A model generated the notes under the pieces. That model ran no database searches, was not told the origin of the DNA, and saw only the letters and a list, made by a program, of their open reading frames with translations. Positions 6,663 to 14,506 of a stretch of 17,745 nucleotides of DNA are shown here, one piece after another (position 1 is the first letter of the stretch; every line of letters starts with the position of its first letter). Source of the stretch: Treponema sp. UBA6367. Its GTDB lineage: Bacteria > Spirochaetota > Spirochaetia > Treponematales > Treponemataceae. The position numbers and the translations under genes are program-made. The stretch lies in the NCBI GenBank assembly GCA_002437725.1, contig DJRF01000028.1:1-17745 (forward strand), read 5' to 3'.

Positions 6663-8414
6663 TTATTCTTCTCCGTCAATTGTTTTTATTTTTTTTAGCG
6701 CATTAAACTTGCACATTTGAAGGCAAACCCCGCAACCTACGCATAATGTTTTGTCAATTTTTGCTTTGCTGTCTTTTACAGATATTGCAGGGCAACCTAT
6801 TTTCATGCACATCTTGCAAGAGCGGCAGTTTTCTTTGTCTACTAGAACAGGGGGATTGGGCTTTACATCTTTTAATAAGACACAAGGTCTTCTGCTTATG
6901 ATTACGCTTGGTTCCTGTGCGGAAAGCTCTTCTTTTACAACAGATTCACATTCTGCAATGTTGTATGGATCTGCAATTCTAACTCTATTTATCCCCATCG
7001 ATTTTACTAAAAGCTCTAGGTTAACTTTTCCTGCAGGTTCGCCGTATAGGTTTTTTCCTGTTGTAGGATTTTGCTGGTGTCCAGTCATTCCTGTTATTGA
7101 ATTGTCAAGAATAATGACTGTTGAATTTGACTGATTGTAAGCAATCGAAGCTAGTCCAGTCATTCCGGAGTGAATAAAAGTTGAATCGCCGATAACGGCA
7201 ACAGTTTTGCTTGTGCTTCCGCCAGCCTTGTTCCAGCCGTGCAAAGAACTTAAAGATGCTCCCATGCAAAGCGTTGTGTCCATTGCAGAAAGAGGCGCTA
7301 CTGAACCTAGCGTATAGCAACCAATGTCTCCTAAGACGGTAACTTTAAGCTTGTTTAAAGCATAAAACATTCCTCTGTGCGGACAGCCTGCGCACATTAT
7401 TGGTGGTCTTACAGGGATTTCTTGTGAAAGTTTTTTTCCTTCAGCAAAAGGAAGATTGAAAGCTTTTTTTATTATATTTTGACTAAATTCTCCGCAAACC
7501 GGAAGAATATCTTTTCCATGAATTGGAATTTGCAGATTTAGACTTTTGCAATAGTTTTCAATTATAGGATCAAGTTCTTCGACTACGTAAAGTTCCTCAA
7601 GATTTGAAGCAAAGCTTTTAATCAGTTTTTCTGAAATGGGGAATACTAAGCCCAATTTTAAAATTGAAACGCTATCGCCAAAGACTTCCTTTATATACTG
7701 GTAGGACGTTGAAGATGTTATGATTCCAATTTTTGAATTTTGTTTTTCAATTTTGTTTATATTGGAATTTTCAGCCCATTGAGCGATGTCTTTTAGCCTT
7801 TTTTCTACAATTGGATGGCGTTTTATTGCGTTTGCAGGTGCCATAACATATTTTGCTACATCTTTTTTGTATTCTTTTACAGGTATTTCTGTGCGCTCTT
7901 TTGTTTCCGCAATGCTTTGGGAATGGGAAGTCCGCGTGCACATTTTGTAGAGGACTGGCGTGTCAAATTTTTCACTTAGCTCAAAGGCGATTTTCATAAA
8001 GTCGATTGCTTCTGCGCTGTCGGCAGGTTCTATCATTGGAATTTTTGAAGCGATTGCGTGGTGCCGGCTGTCTTGTTCATTCTGGCTAGAATGCATTCCA
8101 GGATCGTCTGCAACGCCTACTACAAGTCCTGCGTTAATTCCTGTGTAACTTGCTGTGTACAAAGGGTCTGCGGCAACATTTAGGCCAACGTGCTTCATTG
8201 CGCAGAAAGCTCTCTTTCCTGCAAGGCTTGCGCCATAGGCTGTTTCTAGGGCGACTTTTTCATTTGGAGCCCATTCGCAGTAAATTTCTTTAAATTTTGC
8301 GGCCTCTTCTGTAATTTCTGTACTTGGTGTGCCCGGATAACTAGAAACTAGCGAGCAGCCTGATTCGTAAAGTCCTCTTGCGGCGGCGGCATTTCCTAAC
8401 AACAATTGCTTCAT
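6663..8414 (-). CDS. iorA: Indolepyruvate ferredoxin oxidoreductase, alpha subunit
   Basis: The 583-residue catalytic subunit. The N-terminal half (SYPGTPSTEITEEAA at about 25-39, DDPGMHSSQNEQDSR at 103-117) is the pyruvate:ferredoxin oxidoreductase-like domain. The thiamine-diphosphate domain has CAGCPHRG (341-348) and the GD to N motif (D410 to N438). The C-terminus holds two 4Fe-4S clusters: C530, C533, C536, C541 and C558, C561, C564, C568. It takes electrons from aryl pyruvates, formed by transamination of aromatic amino acids, to ferredoxin. A TTTAGGA site lies 8 bases before the ATG. It is the first gene of the operon and has a good promoter about 80 bases upstream. All catalytic and cluster residues are present. 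Confidence 0.96.
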   Translation of the reverse strand: MKQLLLGNAAAARGLYESGCSLVSSYPGTPSTEITEEAAKFKEIYCEWAPNEKVALETAYGASLAGKRAFCAMKHVGLNVAADPLYTASYTGINAGLVVGVADDPGMHSSQNEQDSRHHAIASKIPMIEPADSAEAIDFMKIAFELSEKFDTPVLYKMCTRTSHSQSIAETKERTEIPVKEYKKDVAKYVMAPANAIKRHPIVEKRLKDIAQWAENSNINKIEKQNSKIGIITSSTSYQYIKEVFGDSVSILKLGLVFPISEKLIKSFASNLEELYVVEELDPIIENYCKSLNLQIPIHGKDILPVCGEFSQNIIKKAFNLPFAEGKKLSQEIPVRPPIMCAGCPHRGMFYALNKLKVTVLGDIGCYTLGSVAPLSAMDTTLCMGASLSSLHGWNKAGGSTSKTVAVIGDSTFIHSGMTGLASIAYNQSNSTVIILDNSITGMTGHQQNPTTGKNLYGEPAGKVNLELLVKSMGINRVRIADPYNIAECESVVKEELSAQEPSVIISRRPCVLLKDVKPNPPVLVDKENCRSCKMCMKIGCPAISVKDSKAKIDKTLCVGCGVCLQMCKFNALKKIKTIDGEE

Positions 8415-8495
8415 TAAAATATCCTAAAAATAAATTAATTTATTTGGTCTAAAGCCGATTTTTATGAAAATGAATAAAAATTCTACTTTTAACCC

Positions 8496-8524
8496 ATTCT
8501 ATATTTTTATAAAATCCCTGTAAA
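8496..8524 (-). promoter_or_regulatory. Promoter of the iorA operon
   Basis: On the minus strand: TTTACA (8524-8519), a 17-bp spacer, and TAGAAT (8501-8496). A start near 8489 would give a leader of about 75 bases before iorA. I see no recognisable riboswitch or leader peptide in that leader. Confidence 0.55.
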
Positions 8525-8528
8525 GTGT

Positions 8529-8610
8529 GCGTAAGAGCTTGTAAACTAGGACACGTGTGCAATCATCTGCAGCGCGAGGCAGCAAACCAGCCTTGTAAAT
8601 TCGCTTACGC
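8529..8610. repeat. Structured intergenic segment between the patatin gene and iorA
   Basis: GCGTAAG (8529-8535) and CTTACGC (8604-8610) are exact inverted arms. Between them are the palindrome ACACGTGT and a CTGC/GCAG pair around GCGCGAG. The block is GC-richer than its surroundings and adjoins the 51-bp repeat that starts at 8593. It could end the patatin transcript or be part of a larger dispersed element. No U-tract follows the arms. Confidence 0.35.
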
Positions 8611-8643
8611 TTTTGTTTATTTTTCTAAAAACTTGAAGTTCGG
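8593..8643 (+). repeat. Dispersed repeat, copy A
   Basis: About 46 of 51 positions match the minus strand of 17687-17738 with one single-base gap. Two 15-base blocks are identical: TTGTAAATTCGCTTA (8593-8607) and ATTTTTCTAAAAACT (8619-8633). It lies just after the patatin-gene stop. Confidence 0.6.
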
Positions 8644-8647
8644 TCAA

Positions 8648-11029
8648 TTAAAAACGAATTGAACCTAAATCCATTGCAAAAAATGGTGTTAATTCTTGCG
8701 TTTTAGTGCTTCCAATGCCGCCTCTTATAAAAATGCTTAAGCCTTCTTTTATTTTTACGCCCGCGCCAAAAGATGTGTTCCACAGCACGTTTTTGAACGA
8801 ATCGTTCCAATCGTAAATTACGTTTCCATACGAAGCCATGAACCTGAAGATTACCTGCCCTCCGAGAATTGTAAGGTTTTTCCATGGCTGAAACTGAATT
8901 GACATTGCTATTGCCGCTTTGTGCAAACCATAGGCAGAATTGTCTGAAATTTGAGGAAAATAAATTCTGTCGTACGTTGAAAATCCTTCTGTAGGGATTA
9001 AAAAAGGAGTCTTTTTTAGACCTTGCAAAATGTCAGAACCTGCAATTCCACTTAATCCAATGGAAACTTTTTTTCCGCAAGAAAAATTTTTTCTTACATC
9101 AAGTTTTGCTTTTATAAAAAAGTCTTCAAAATCTATTTTATCTGAAATTGGCACATTTGCAGAACTTTCTATATCCAGAAAAAAACCTTTGTTAGAGAAA
9201 AGACTTCGGTCTCTGCTGTCGTAAGTGTATTTTAGAACTAGTCCTGTGCTTTTTGTTTTAATGCTGCTGTCACCGTTTAAATAGTAATCTAGTTTGCTGT
9301 CCTTTTCTAAAAGATGATAAAGCGTATCGTCCTCGCAGTAGTTTTCAATTTCATTTTTGTGCCAATTAAAATAAATGCCAGTTTCTACTAAATTTCCTTT
9401 TGCAGTTCTTACTCCTGCAATAATATTGTTCTTCCAAGTTAAAGTGTCTTGTATCCTTGAAAATTCTAGCATCACGTTTGGTGTTGAGGCAAAACGCTTG
9501 TTTAAAAGGTTTGAATCCATCTGCAAAAATATATAAGGATTAAATGGCTGAAAATAATATAGCGAAAGTCCGTAATCGTTAATGGAAGTTCCCCTTACGG
9601 CTAAGACGGAACCAATTCCTGTTAGTCCCCTAAGCTGAATTTCTGGACTAAAATTGAAAATGGTTGTGCTCATAGTGCTGATTGTTTGTTGAAAATCTAC
9701 TCCCAAAAGGATTTTTGAACTGTGCTTTTCTTTTTGTGTTAACAAAAGCTGAAGTTCAGTTTCATCATCCTTGCAGATAACTCTCGGTTTTACGCTGATG
9801 TAGTTCCCTGTAAGATAGATGTCTCTCATAAAGTTTGTAAAATTTTCTTCTGAAAGTTCTTTGTCGTAAATTTTCTTAAAAGAATTTTTAATATATTTTG
9901 AATCCTGTTTTACTTCTCCATTTACAACAAGTTTTGTTGGGATTAAATTTGGCTTGTATCTATAGCTTCCTCTTTCTTTTATCTTTTTTTGAGTTGAAAT
10001 TCTATTTCCATTTGAATCGTAATCTTCTGGAAATATTTTTTTTCGAATTTGAACAATGGATTTTTTATTTTGCTCTGCTGCAATTTCGCCTGCTTTGTAA
10101 ATTTCCTGCGCCTTTTTAAAATCTAGCGTTCCAAATTCTTTTAGCTCTGGCGTGATTACCAAGTCTGCATCCTTGTATAAAGCTTGCGTGGTTGTCGCTT
10201 GCGCAATTGTAATTGTGTTCATTATTGCGACGGCGGGATTTGAATTGTACATTTGCGGGTCGTCGCGCACTTTTTGCGAAATGTCTACGGCAATGATTAT
10301 ATCGTAGCCCATATTTTTGGCGACATTTATTGCTAGATTGTAGCGAAGTCCGCCGTCCATGTAGTAGTATCCGTCTATTTCAAAAGGTTCAAAAACTCCC
10401 GGAAGGCTCATGCTTGCGCGTATGGCTTCTGCTAAATCTCCATCCTGTAGAACAATGGCTTCTCCTGTCAGCATATTTGTTGTTACTGCCCTGAACGGAA
10501 TTTTTAAGTCATCAAAGTTTATTTGAGAAGGATATTTTAAAGTAAGGCACTTTAGCATTTGGTATACGTTTTGCCCGTTAGAAAGTCCTTTCCCTAAGTT
10601 TAATGAAAAGTTTAATCCCATGTTCAGTGTCACAGGATTTTCAAAAATGCTGTGGCTTCCAAGAAGCTCCTCGTAAGGGGAAACTGCAAAATCGCTGAAC
10701 ATTGGCGTCCAGTCCATTTGTGAAAATCGTTGAATTATTTCTTCAGATGAATAACCTGCGCAGTAAAGGCCGCCAATTATGGCTCCGATGCTAGTTCCAA
10801 CAATCATGTCGATTGGAATGCCTTCTTGCTCAAGCATTTTTAAAATTGGAAGATGCGCAAATCCTTTTGAACCGCCGCCTGCTAGAACAACAGCAACAGA
10901 AGGGCGATTAAGATTGTTTTTCTTTTTTATAAGATTTTCTACAGAAACAGGTTCAGAAAATAATTTTAGCGAAAAAAACAGCAAAAAAATGCTAAGCAAG
11001 ATTTTATTTAAGGGCTTTGCAATGCACAT
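8648..11029 (-). CDS. Patatin-like phospholipase with a BamA-type outer-membrane barrel
   Basis: A 793-residue exported protein. A signal peptide covers residues 1 to about 25 (LLSIFLLFFSLKLFS). The patatin lipase domain runs from about 44 to 330 with oxyanion loop GGGSKG (51-56), nucleophile S80 in GTSIG and D225 in DGG, so the Ser-Asp dyad is complete. A POTRA-like stretch follows (about 362-435), then an Omp85/BamA-type beta-barrel to the end, with the final residue F (SIRF), as barrel substrates require. The order matches type Vd autotransporters such as PlpD, which place a phospholipase at the cell surface or release it. GGGAG precedes the ATG. It follows the kinase-phosphatase gene by 60 bases, with a hairpin between them. 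Confidence 0.92.
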   Translation of the reverse strand: MCIAKPLNKILLSIFLLFFSLKLFSEPVSVENLIKKKNNLNRPSVAVVLAGGGSKGFAHLPILKMLEQEGIPIDMIVGTSIGAIIGGLYCAGYSSEEIIQRFSQMDWTPMFSDFAVSPYEELLGSHSIFENPVTLNMGLNFSLNLGKGLSNGQNVYQMLKCLTLKYPSQINFDDLKIPFRAVTTNMLTGEAIVLQDGDLAEAIRASMSLPGVFEPFEIDGYYYMDGGLRYNLAINVAKNMGYDIIIAVDISQKVRDDPQMYNSNPAVAIMNTITIAQATTTQALYKDADLVITPELKEFGTLDFKKAQEIYKAGEIAAEQNKKSIVQIRKKIFPEDYDSNGNRISTQKKIKERGSYRYKPNLIPTKLVVNGEVKQDSKYIKNSFKKIYDKELSEENFTNFMRDIYLTGNYISVKPRVICKDDETELQLLLTQKEKHSSKILLGVDFQQTISTMSTTIFNFSPEIQLRGLTGIGSVLAVRGTSINDYGLSLYYFQPFNPYIFLQMDSNLLNKRFASTPNVMLEFSRIQDTLTWKNNIIAGVRTAKGNLVETGIYFNWHKNEIENYCEDDTLYHLLEKDSKLDYYLNGDSSIKTKSTGLVLKYTYDSRDRSLFSNKGFFLDIESSANVPISDKIDFEDFFIKAKLDVRKNFSCGKKVSIGLSGIAGSDILQGLKKTPFLIPTEGFSTYDRIYFPQISDNSAYGLHKAAIAMSIQFQPWKNLTILGGQVIFRFMASYGNVIYDWNDSFKNVLWNTSFGAGVKIKEGLSIFIRGGIGSTKTQELTPFFAMDLGSIRF

Positions 11030-11032
11030 AAT

Positions 11033-11052
11033 ATTCTCCCATAAAAAGTCAA
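11033..11052 (-). repeat. 20-base leader sequence shared with 4-23
   Basis: The minus strand reads TTGACTTTTTATGGGAGAAT, identical in all 20 bases to positions 4-23 on the plus strand. Here it supplies the GGGAG ribosome-binding site of the patatin gene. A 12-base core, TTTTTATGGGAG, also precedes the antitoxin start (ending at 1539). Confidence 0.65.
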
Positions 11053-11078
11053 GATTTTGAGCGTAAGCGTCCCTTGAC
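11043..11078 (-). terminator. Terminator-like hairpin before the patatin gene
   Basis: On the minus strand GTCAAG (11078-11073) and CTTGAC (11053-11048) flank a 19-base loop and are followed by five T, directly ahead of the patatin ribosome-binding site. It may end most transcripts coming from prs and the kinase gene, or let some through. The stem is short, so strength is doubtful. Confidence 0.4.
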
Positions 11079-11089
11079 CAAACATATCC

Positions 11090-12901
11090 TTAAAGCAGTT
11101 TTCCTAGTTTGTAAACATCGTCTACGCCTGTTACTAGAATAGCTCCCATTCCCATTTCAAGAGGTAGCCGCAAATCTATTTCATAGCGATCGCCAACGCT
11201 TAGAGCCTGTTCTGGCTTGCAATTTGTAATTGAACAGGCTAGCTCAAGATTTTCTTTTGCTGGCTTCGATTTTCCGCAAGTATCCAGGGCAATTATGTCT
11301 GGTATTATTTTTTCTATTCCTAAAGCTTCAAGCGTTTTCCTTGCAGGAAGGATAGGATTGTTTGTAACGCAGACTAGCTTGTATTTCTTTTTAAGATTAG
11401 AAAGCACATTGATAAGCTTTTTGTCCTTTTTTAAAAACTTAAACGGATCTACAAGTTCGTTTCTCATTTTTATGCTTTCATCGATTGAAATTCCAAAGTG
11501 TGTAAATGCGTTTCCCAAACTGATTTTTTTCCCGTCGTGTTCCTTTGACCAGGTTCTTCGGAATTCGCTAATTTTATTGCGGGCTTCAGATTCTGAAATC
11601 CCGATTTTTTTTGCCCAGTACCGAATTTGCACATCAACTTGCTCAAGCGCATAAGCTTCGTTTGTGTAAAGAGTAGAATCTATGTCAAAGATTATTGTTT
11701 TTAAATCATTTGGAATCTTAAATATTTTCATTTTAGAAGAAGACTGTTCAAAAGTTTTTGTTTCGTGAACCATAGCGTTTGCCGCGTCTTTTAGTGTTTT
11801 GTATTCGTTCAGAGCTACCTGGGCTATTATTGCGTCTCCTAGTAATTCGCTGTCGGGACAATTTGTTATGCAAATGCTAATGCCTGCTGCGTTCGCTTTG
11901 TCTGCAAGCCATTGTTCATTTTTTGCTTGGCCGCCAGTAACCGTCATTTTAGGAATAAATTTTAAGTTGTTTTTTAAAGCCGTTTCTTTTAAAAGTTCTA
12001 CCGCTTCATAAACTTCTTTTTTTATTTGGCAAAGAATTCTGTAGCCTTCGCTGTTTTTATCTTGATAGCAGTATTCAAAAATCTGATTAAACGTGTTTTT
12101 GTGTTTTTCAATAAGATTTATATCGGTTCTAAAGTGACTTATCAAGCTGCCGCTTTTTTCTATTAGAACGCTAAGATTGTAAAGACCGGGAATAATGCTC
12201 GGAAGCGTTCTAATTCCTGGTGCATAAATCGGCTTGTCTGTACAAAGGTTTATTCCTTCGCTAGAGCCTGCCCTGTCGCAAAGCTTGCCGCTTTCAAGCG
12301 TGTTTGTTCCTATAAGCGCAGAAACAAAGTCCGGACCTCCGCAAATTACAGGAATTCCGTTCCAAGCGCCAGCAATATATCCCGGTTTTACAAATGGCGG
12401 AAGTTTTTTTTCGTCTTCTTTTGAAAACCCGTAGCAGGAAAGCTGGTTTTTATCCCAATATGCTGTTAAAAATCGTTCTTCAGGCAAAATTGTAACAGCT
12501 TTTTTTGTAAGACAGTATATTAAATATTCAGGGCCAGAAAGTATATATTCAGAATTTTTCCATTCGGATGGGTAAAGTTCTTTTAGTTTTGCTAACTTTG
12601 GCAAAAAGAGTGAAGGGCAGCTTTGTGCCGCTGTAGAAGATTCATTCCATAAAACGGTTCTTCCTGCGCAAGTTGCAACTGTAGGACCGTTTCCGCTTAT
12701 GCAAATCGCGTCAATATCTTTGCAGTCGTCTGTACATTCAAATACGGCTTTTTCAAAACAGTTTTGCCAATCCTTTGCTATAAAAGAAATATCTTGATGT
12801 TTTATTATTTGCTTTGAAAAAGATACCACCTTTCCAAGAGTGTCGATTACGGCAACTTTTAGAGAGGTGGTTCCAATATCTGCACAGAGAATCTTTTTCA
12901 T
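11090..12901 (-). CDS. Fused FGGY-family sugar kinase and HAD-family phosphatase
   Basis: A 603-residue two-domain protein. Residues 1 to about 385 are an FGGY carbohydrate kinase: phosphate-1 motif ADIGTTSLKVAVID (7-20), the block IPVICGGPDFVSALIG with candidate catalytic base D191, and VTGGQAKNEQWLADKANA (321-338). This half is shorter than the usual 480-500 residues. Residues about 398-603 are a HAD hydrolase with all four motifs: D406 and D408 in FDIDSTLY, VTNN (512-515), K546 in KSKP, and GDRYEID (D571, D576). The kinase half resembles xylulokinase-type enzymes, and the HAD half resembles the YjjG/Sdt1 nucleotidase-like group. The substrate is unknown. The start lies 23 bases after prs; its Shine-Dalgarno is weak, so coupling to prs is likely. 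No frameshift is seen at the junction. Confidence 0.88.
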   Translation of the reverse strand: MKKILCADIGTTSLKVAVIDTLGKVVSFSKQIIKHQDISFIAKDWQNCFEKAVFECTDDCKDIDAICISGNGPTVATCAGRTVLWNESSTAAQSCPSLFLPKLAKLKELYPSEWKNSEYILSGPEYLIYCLTKKAVTILPEERFLTAYWDKNQLSCYGFSKEDEKKLPPFVKPGYIAGAWNGIPVICGGPDFVSALIGTNTLESGKLCDRAGSSEGINLCTDKPIYAPGIRTLPSIIPGLYNLSVLIEKSGSLISHFRTDINLIEKHKNTFNQIFEYCYQDKNSEGYRILCQIKKEVYEAVELLKETALKNNLKFIPKMTVTGGQAKNEQWLADKANAAGISICITNCPDSELLGDAIIAQVALNEYKTLKDAANAMVHETKTFEQSSSKMKIFKIPNDLKTIIFDIDSTLYTNEAYALEQVDVQIRYWAKKIGISESEARNKISEFRRTWSKEHDGKKISLGNAFTHFGISIDESIKMRNELVDPFKFLKKDKKLINVLSNLKKKYKLVCVTNNPILPARKTLEALGIEKIIPDIIALDTCGKSKPAKENLELACSITNCKPEQALSVGDRYEIDLRLPLEMGMGAILVTGVDDVYKLGKLL

Positions 12902-12924
12902 AAAGACCGTTCTAATTCTTAGTT

Positions 12925-14187
12925 TTAAGCTTTTTCTGCTGAATTTTCCTGCTGCGCCTTTACAATTTTTTCGATTATTGTTCGGTTGTCAAGAAGATCG
13001 CCAATCGACTGATTGTGATGAATTCTTGTTATTACGTTTGCAAATAGACCAGAAACATCTGTGCTGATGTACCACTCTTTTTTTAGGAGTTCTTCGTGGT
13101 AAACAGCGTTTGTTCCAATAACTCTGTAGAAAAGCCCCTGTTTGTAAGCATCGTCAAAAAGTTCAATTGCGTTGCCTGTAAAGAATGGCAAGCTTATTGC
13201 CGCGATTACTTTTGTAGCTCCGTTTTCTTTAAGGAAAGACATTGCTTTTAAGAGTGTTCCGCCCGTTCCAAGCATATCGTCTGCAAGGAAGGCTACCTTG
13301 CCTTTAACATCGCCTAAAAGTTTTACCGATTTAATATTTGTGTCTTTTGCATTTTGAGTTACAACGGAATAGTCTCTTTCTTTGTAAATCATTGCAAGAG
13401 GAAGCTTTAAGCCAGAAGCGTAGAATTTGTTGCGGTCAATAGCGCCTGTGTCTGGGCTTACAACTACAAGATCGTCTGGAGTTTTTGTTAAATCTACGAT
13501 TTTTCCAAGTTCGCGGATAATTTGATAACTTGCGTGAAGGTTTTCAAGGTTGATTGTATTGAATGCATTTACAATTTCACGGCTATGAATATCTAGCGTT
13601 ATAATTCTTGAAACGCCAAGCATTTCGTATACGTGGCCAAGCATCGCTGCGGTAAGACCTTCGCGCCCTTTCTTTTTGTGCTGGCGGCTGTACGGATAAA
13701 CTGGAACTACAAGAGTGATTTTTGCGGCTCCTGCCTGCCTTACCGCATCTATTGTATTTAAAAGGCACATAAGATGATCATTTACAGAAAGGGAAAGTTT
13801 GTTTTTTCCGCCGTTTAGGCTCAATACTTCATGATTTTCAACATCCTGAAAGATAAAAATGTCTTTTCCCCTAATTGATTCGTTGATTTCTGTTTTAAAT
13901 TCACCGTTTGCAAAGTACGTAAATGTCGTGTTTACTTTAAAATTTGGCGCGCGGTATTTGTCCGTCGCCCCTCTGATAATTAAATCTGAAGTTTTCAAAT
14001 CGTTGCGAAGGTTTATGTTTCTAATAAGCTCTTCTTTAGAAAGTCCGTAGCGTTTTGAAATGGCATCACTTTTTAGGCTAAAACGGTGTTTGTACATGTG
14101 TTTTAAGTGAACTATCACTGCATCTGCAAAAGCTTCTCCGCCAGGGCATGCAATGACTCTTAAATCTGTTGGTTCAGAATATGGCAT
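12925..14187 (-). CDS. prs: Ribose-phosphate pyrophosphokinase
   Basis: A 420-residue PRPP synthetase, which transfers pyrophosphate from ATP to ribose-5-phosphate for nucleotide, histidine and tryptophan synthesis. Recognisable parts are NGEFKTEINESIRGKD (94-109), YPYSRQHKKKGREG (164-177), ITLDIHSREI (196-205), SPDTGAIDRNKFYAS (244-258) and the PRPP loop LADDMLGTGGT (301-311). The usual enzyme is about 315 residues. Here an N-terminal extension of roughly 65 residues and some internal insertions are present, and the loop reads MLGTGGT where the common form is MIDTAGT. I recall similar long forms in spirochaetes. AGAGGT lies about 9 bases before the ATG. It heads a run with the kinase-phosphatase and patatin genes. 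Confidence 0.94.
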   Translation of the reverse strand: MPYSEPTDLRVIACPGGEAFADAVIVHLKHMYKHRFSLKSDAISKRYGLSKEELIRNINLRNDLKTSDLIIRGATDKYRAPNFKVNTTFTYFANGEFKTEINESIRGKDIFIFQDVENHEVLSLNGGKNKLSLSVNDHLMCLLNTIDAVRQAGAAKITLVVPVYPYSRQHKKKGREGLTAAMLGHVYEMLGVSRIITLDIHSREIVNAFNTINLENLHASYQIIRELGKIVDLTKTPDDLVVVSPDTGAIDRNKFYASGLKLPLAMIYKERDYSVVTQNAKDTNIKSVKLLGDVKGKVAFLADDMLGTGGTLLKAMSFLKENGATKVIAAISLPFFTGNAIELFDDAYKQGLFYRVIGTNAVYHEELLKKEWYISTDVSGLFANVITRIHHNQSIGDLLDNRTIIEKIVKAQQENSAEKA

Positions 14188-14506
14188 CTTTTTGTACCTC
14201 TTTTGTAATAAAAACTTTAGCAGAACAAAAGCTGAGCATTAAAAATTGTAAAAAGATACTTACAGTTTAGTTCAATCTTAAGCAGTTTTTACATTCCTAA
14301 AAATCAGACTTTTGAACTAGTAATTAAACTAAATTTTATTACGCTTTATTTCTTGAATATTAGCCTTTTTTACTTTTAATGTTTTTAAAAAGATTTAATA
14401 TTCAAGTTTTTAGTTTTAAAACCAAAAAGATAATATCATTTTTTGTAAGATAATTCAATTGAACATTTTGCCATCTGAAAATTCGACTTTGGAATTGCAA
14501 GCTGTT
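14188..14506. other. AT-rich intergenic region upstream of prs
   Basis: No credible gene is seen. The part next to prs should carry its promoter. The best pair I find on the minus strand is TTGAAC (14275-14270) with TACAAT (14250-14245), but the spacing of 19 is long. A weak AATTC/GAATT hairpin with a few U (14480-14496) may end the small gene at 14507-14884. The main structure is the large inverted repeat at 14352-14406, listed separately. Confidence 0.4.
14352..14406 (+). repeat. Large AT-rich inverted repeat, terminator-like on the plus strand
   Basis: Exact 11-base arms CTTGAATATTA (14352-14362) and TAATATTCAAG (14396-14406), with a further CTTTTT/AAAAAG pair inside. On the plus strand it is followed by TTTTTAG, but no plus-strand gene is present. 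On the minus strand, the direction of both neighbours, there is no U-tract. Confidence 0.5.

Noticed and set aside
8454..8461. GCCGATTT on the plus strand, a sigma-28 -10-like box
   Set aside because: No TAAA at 15 bases upstream and no plus-strand gene downstream.
8415..8489. Riboswitch or T-box in the iorA leader
   Set aside because: The leader is short and AT-rich; I find no conserved T-box sequence, no anticodon-bearing stem and no terminator/antiterminator pair.
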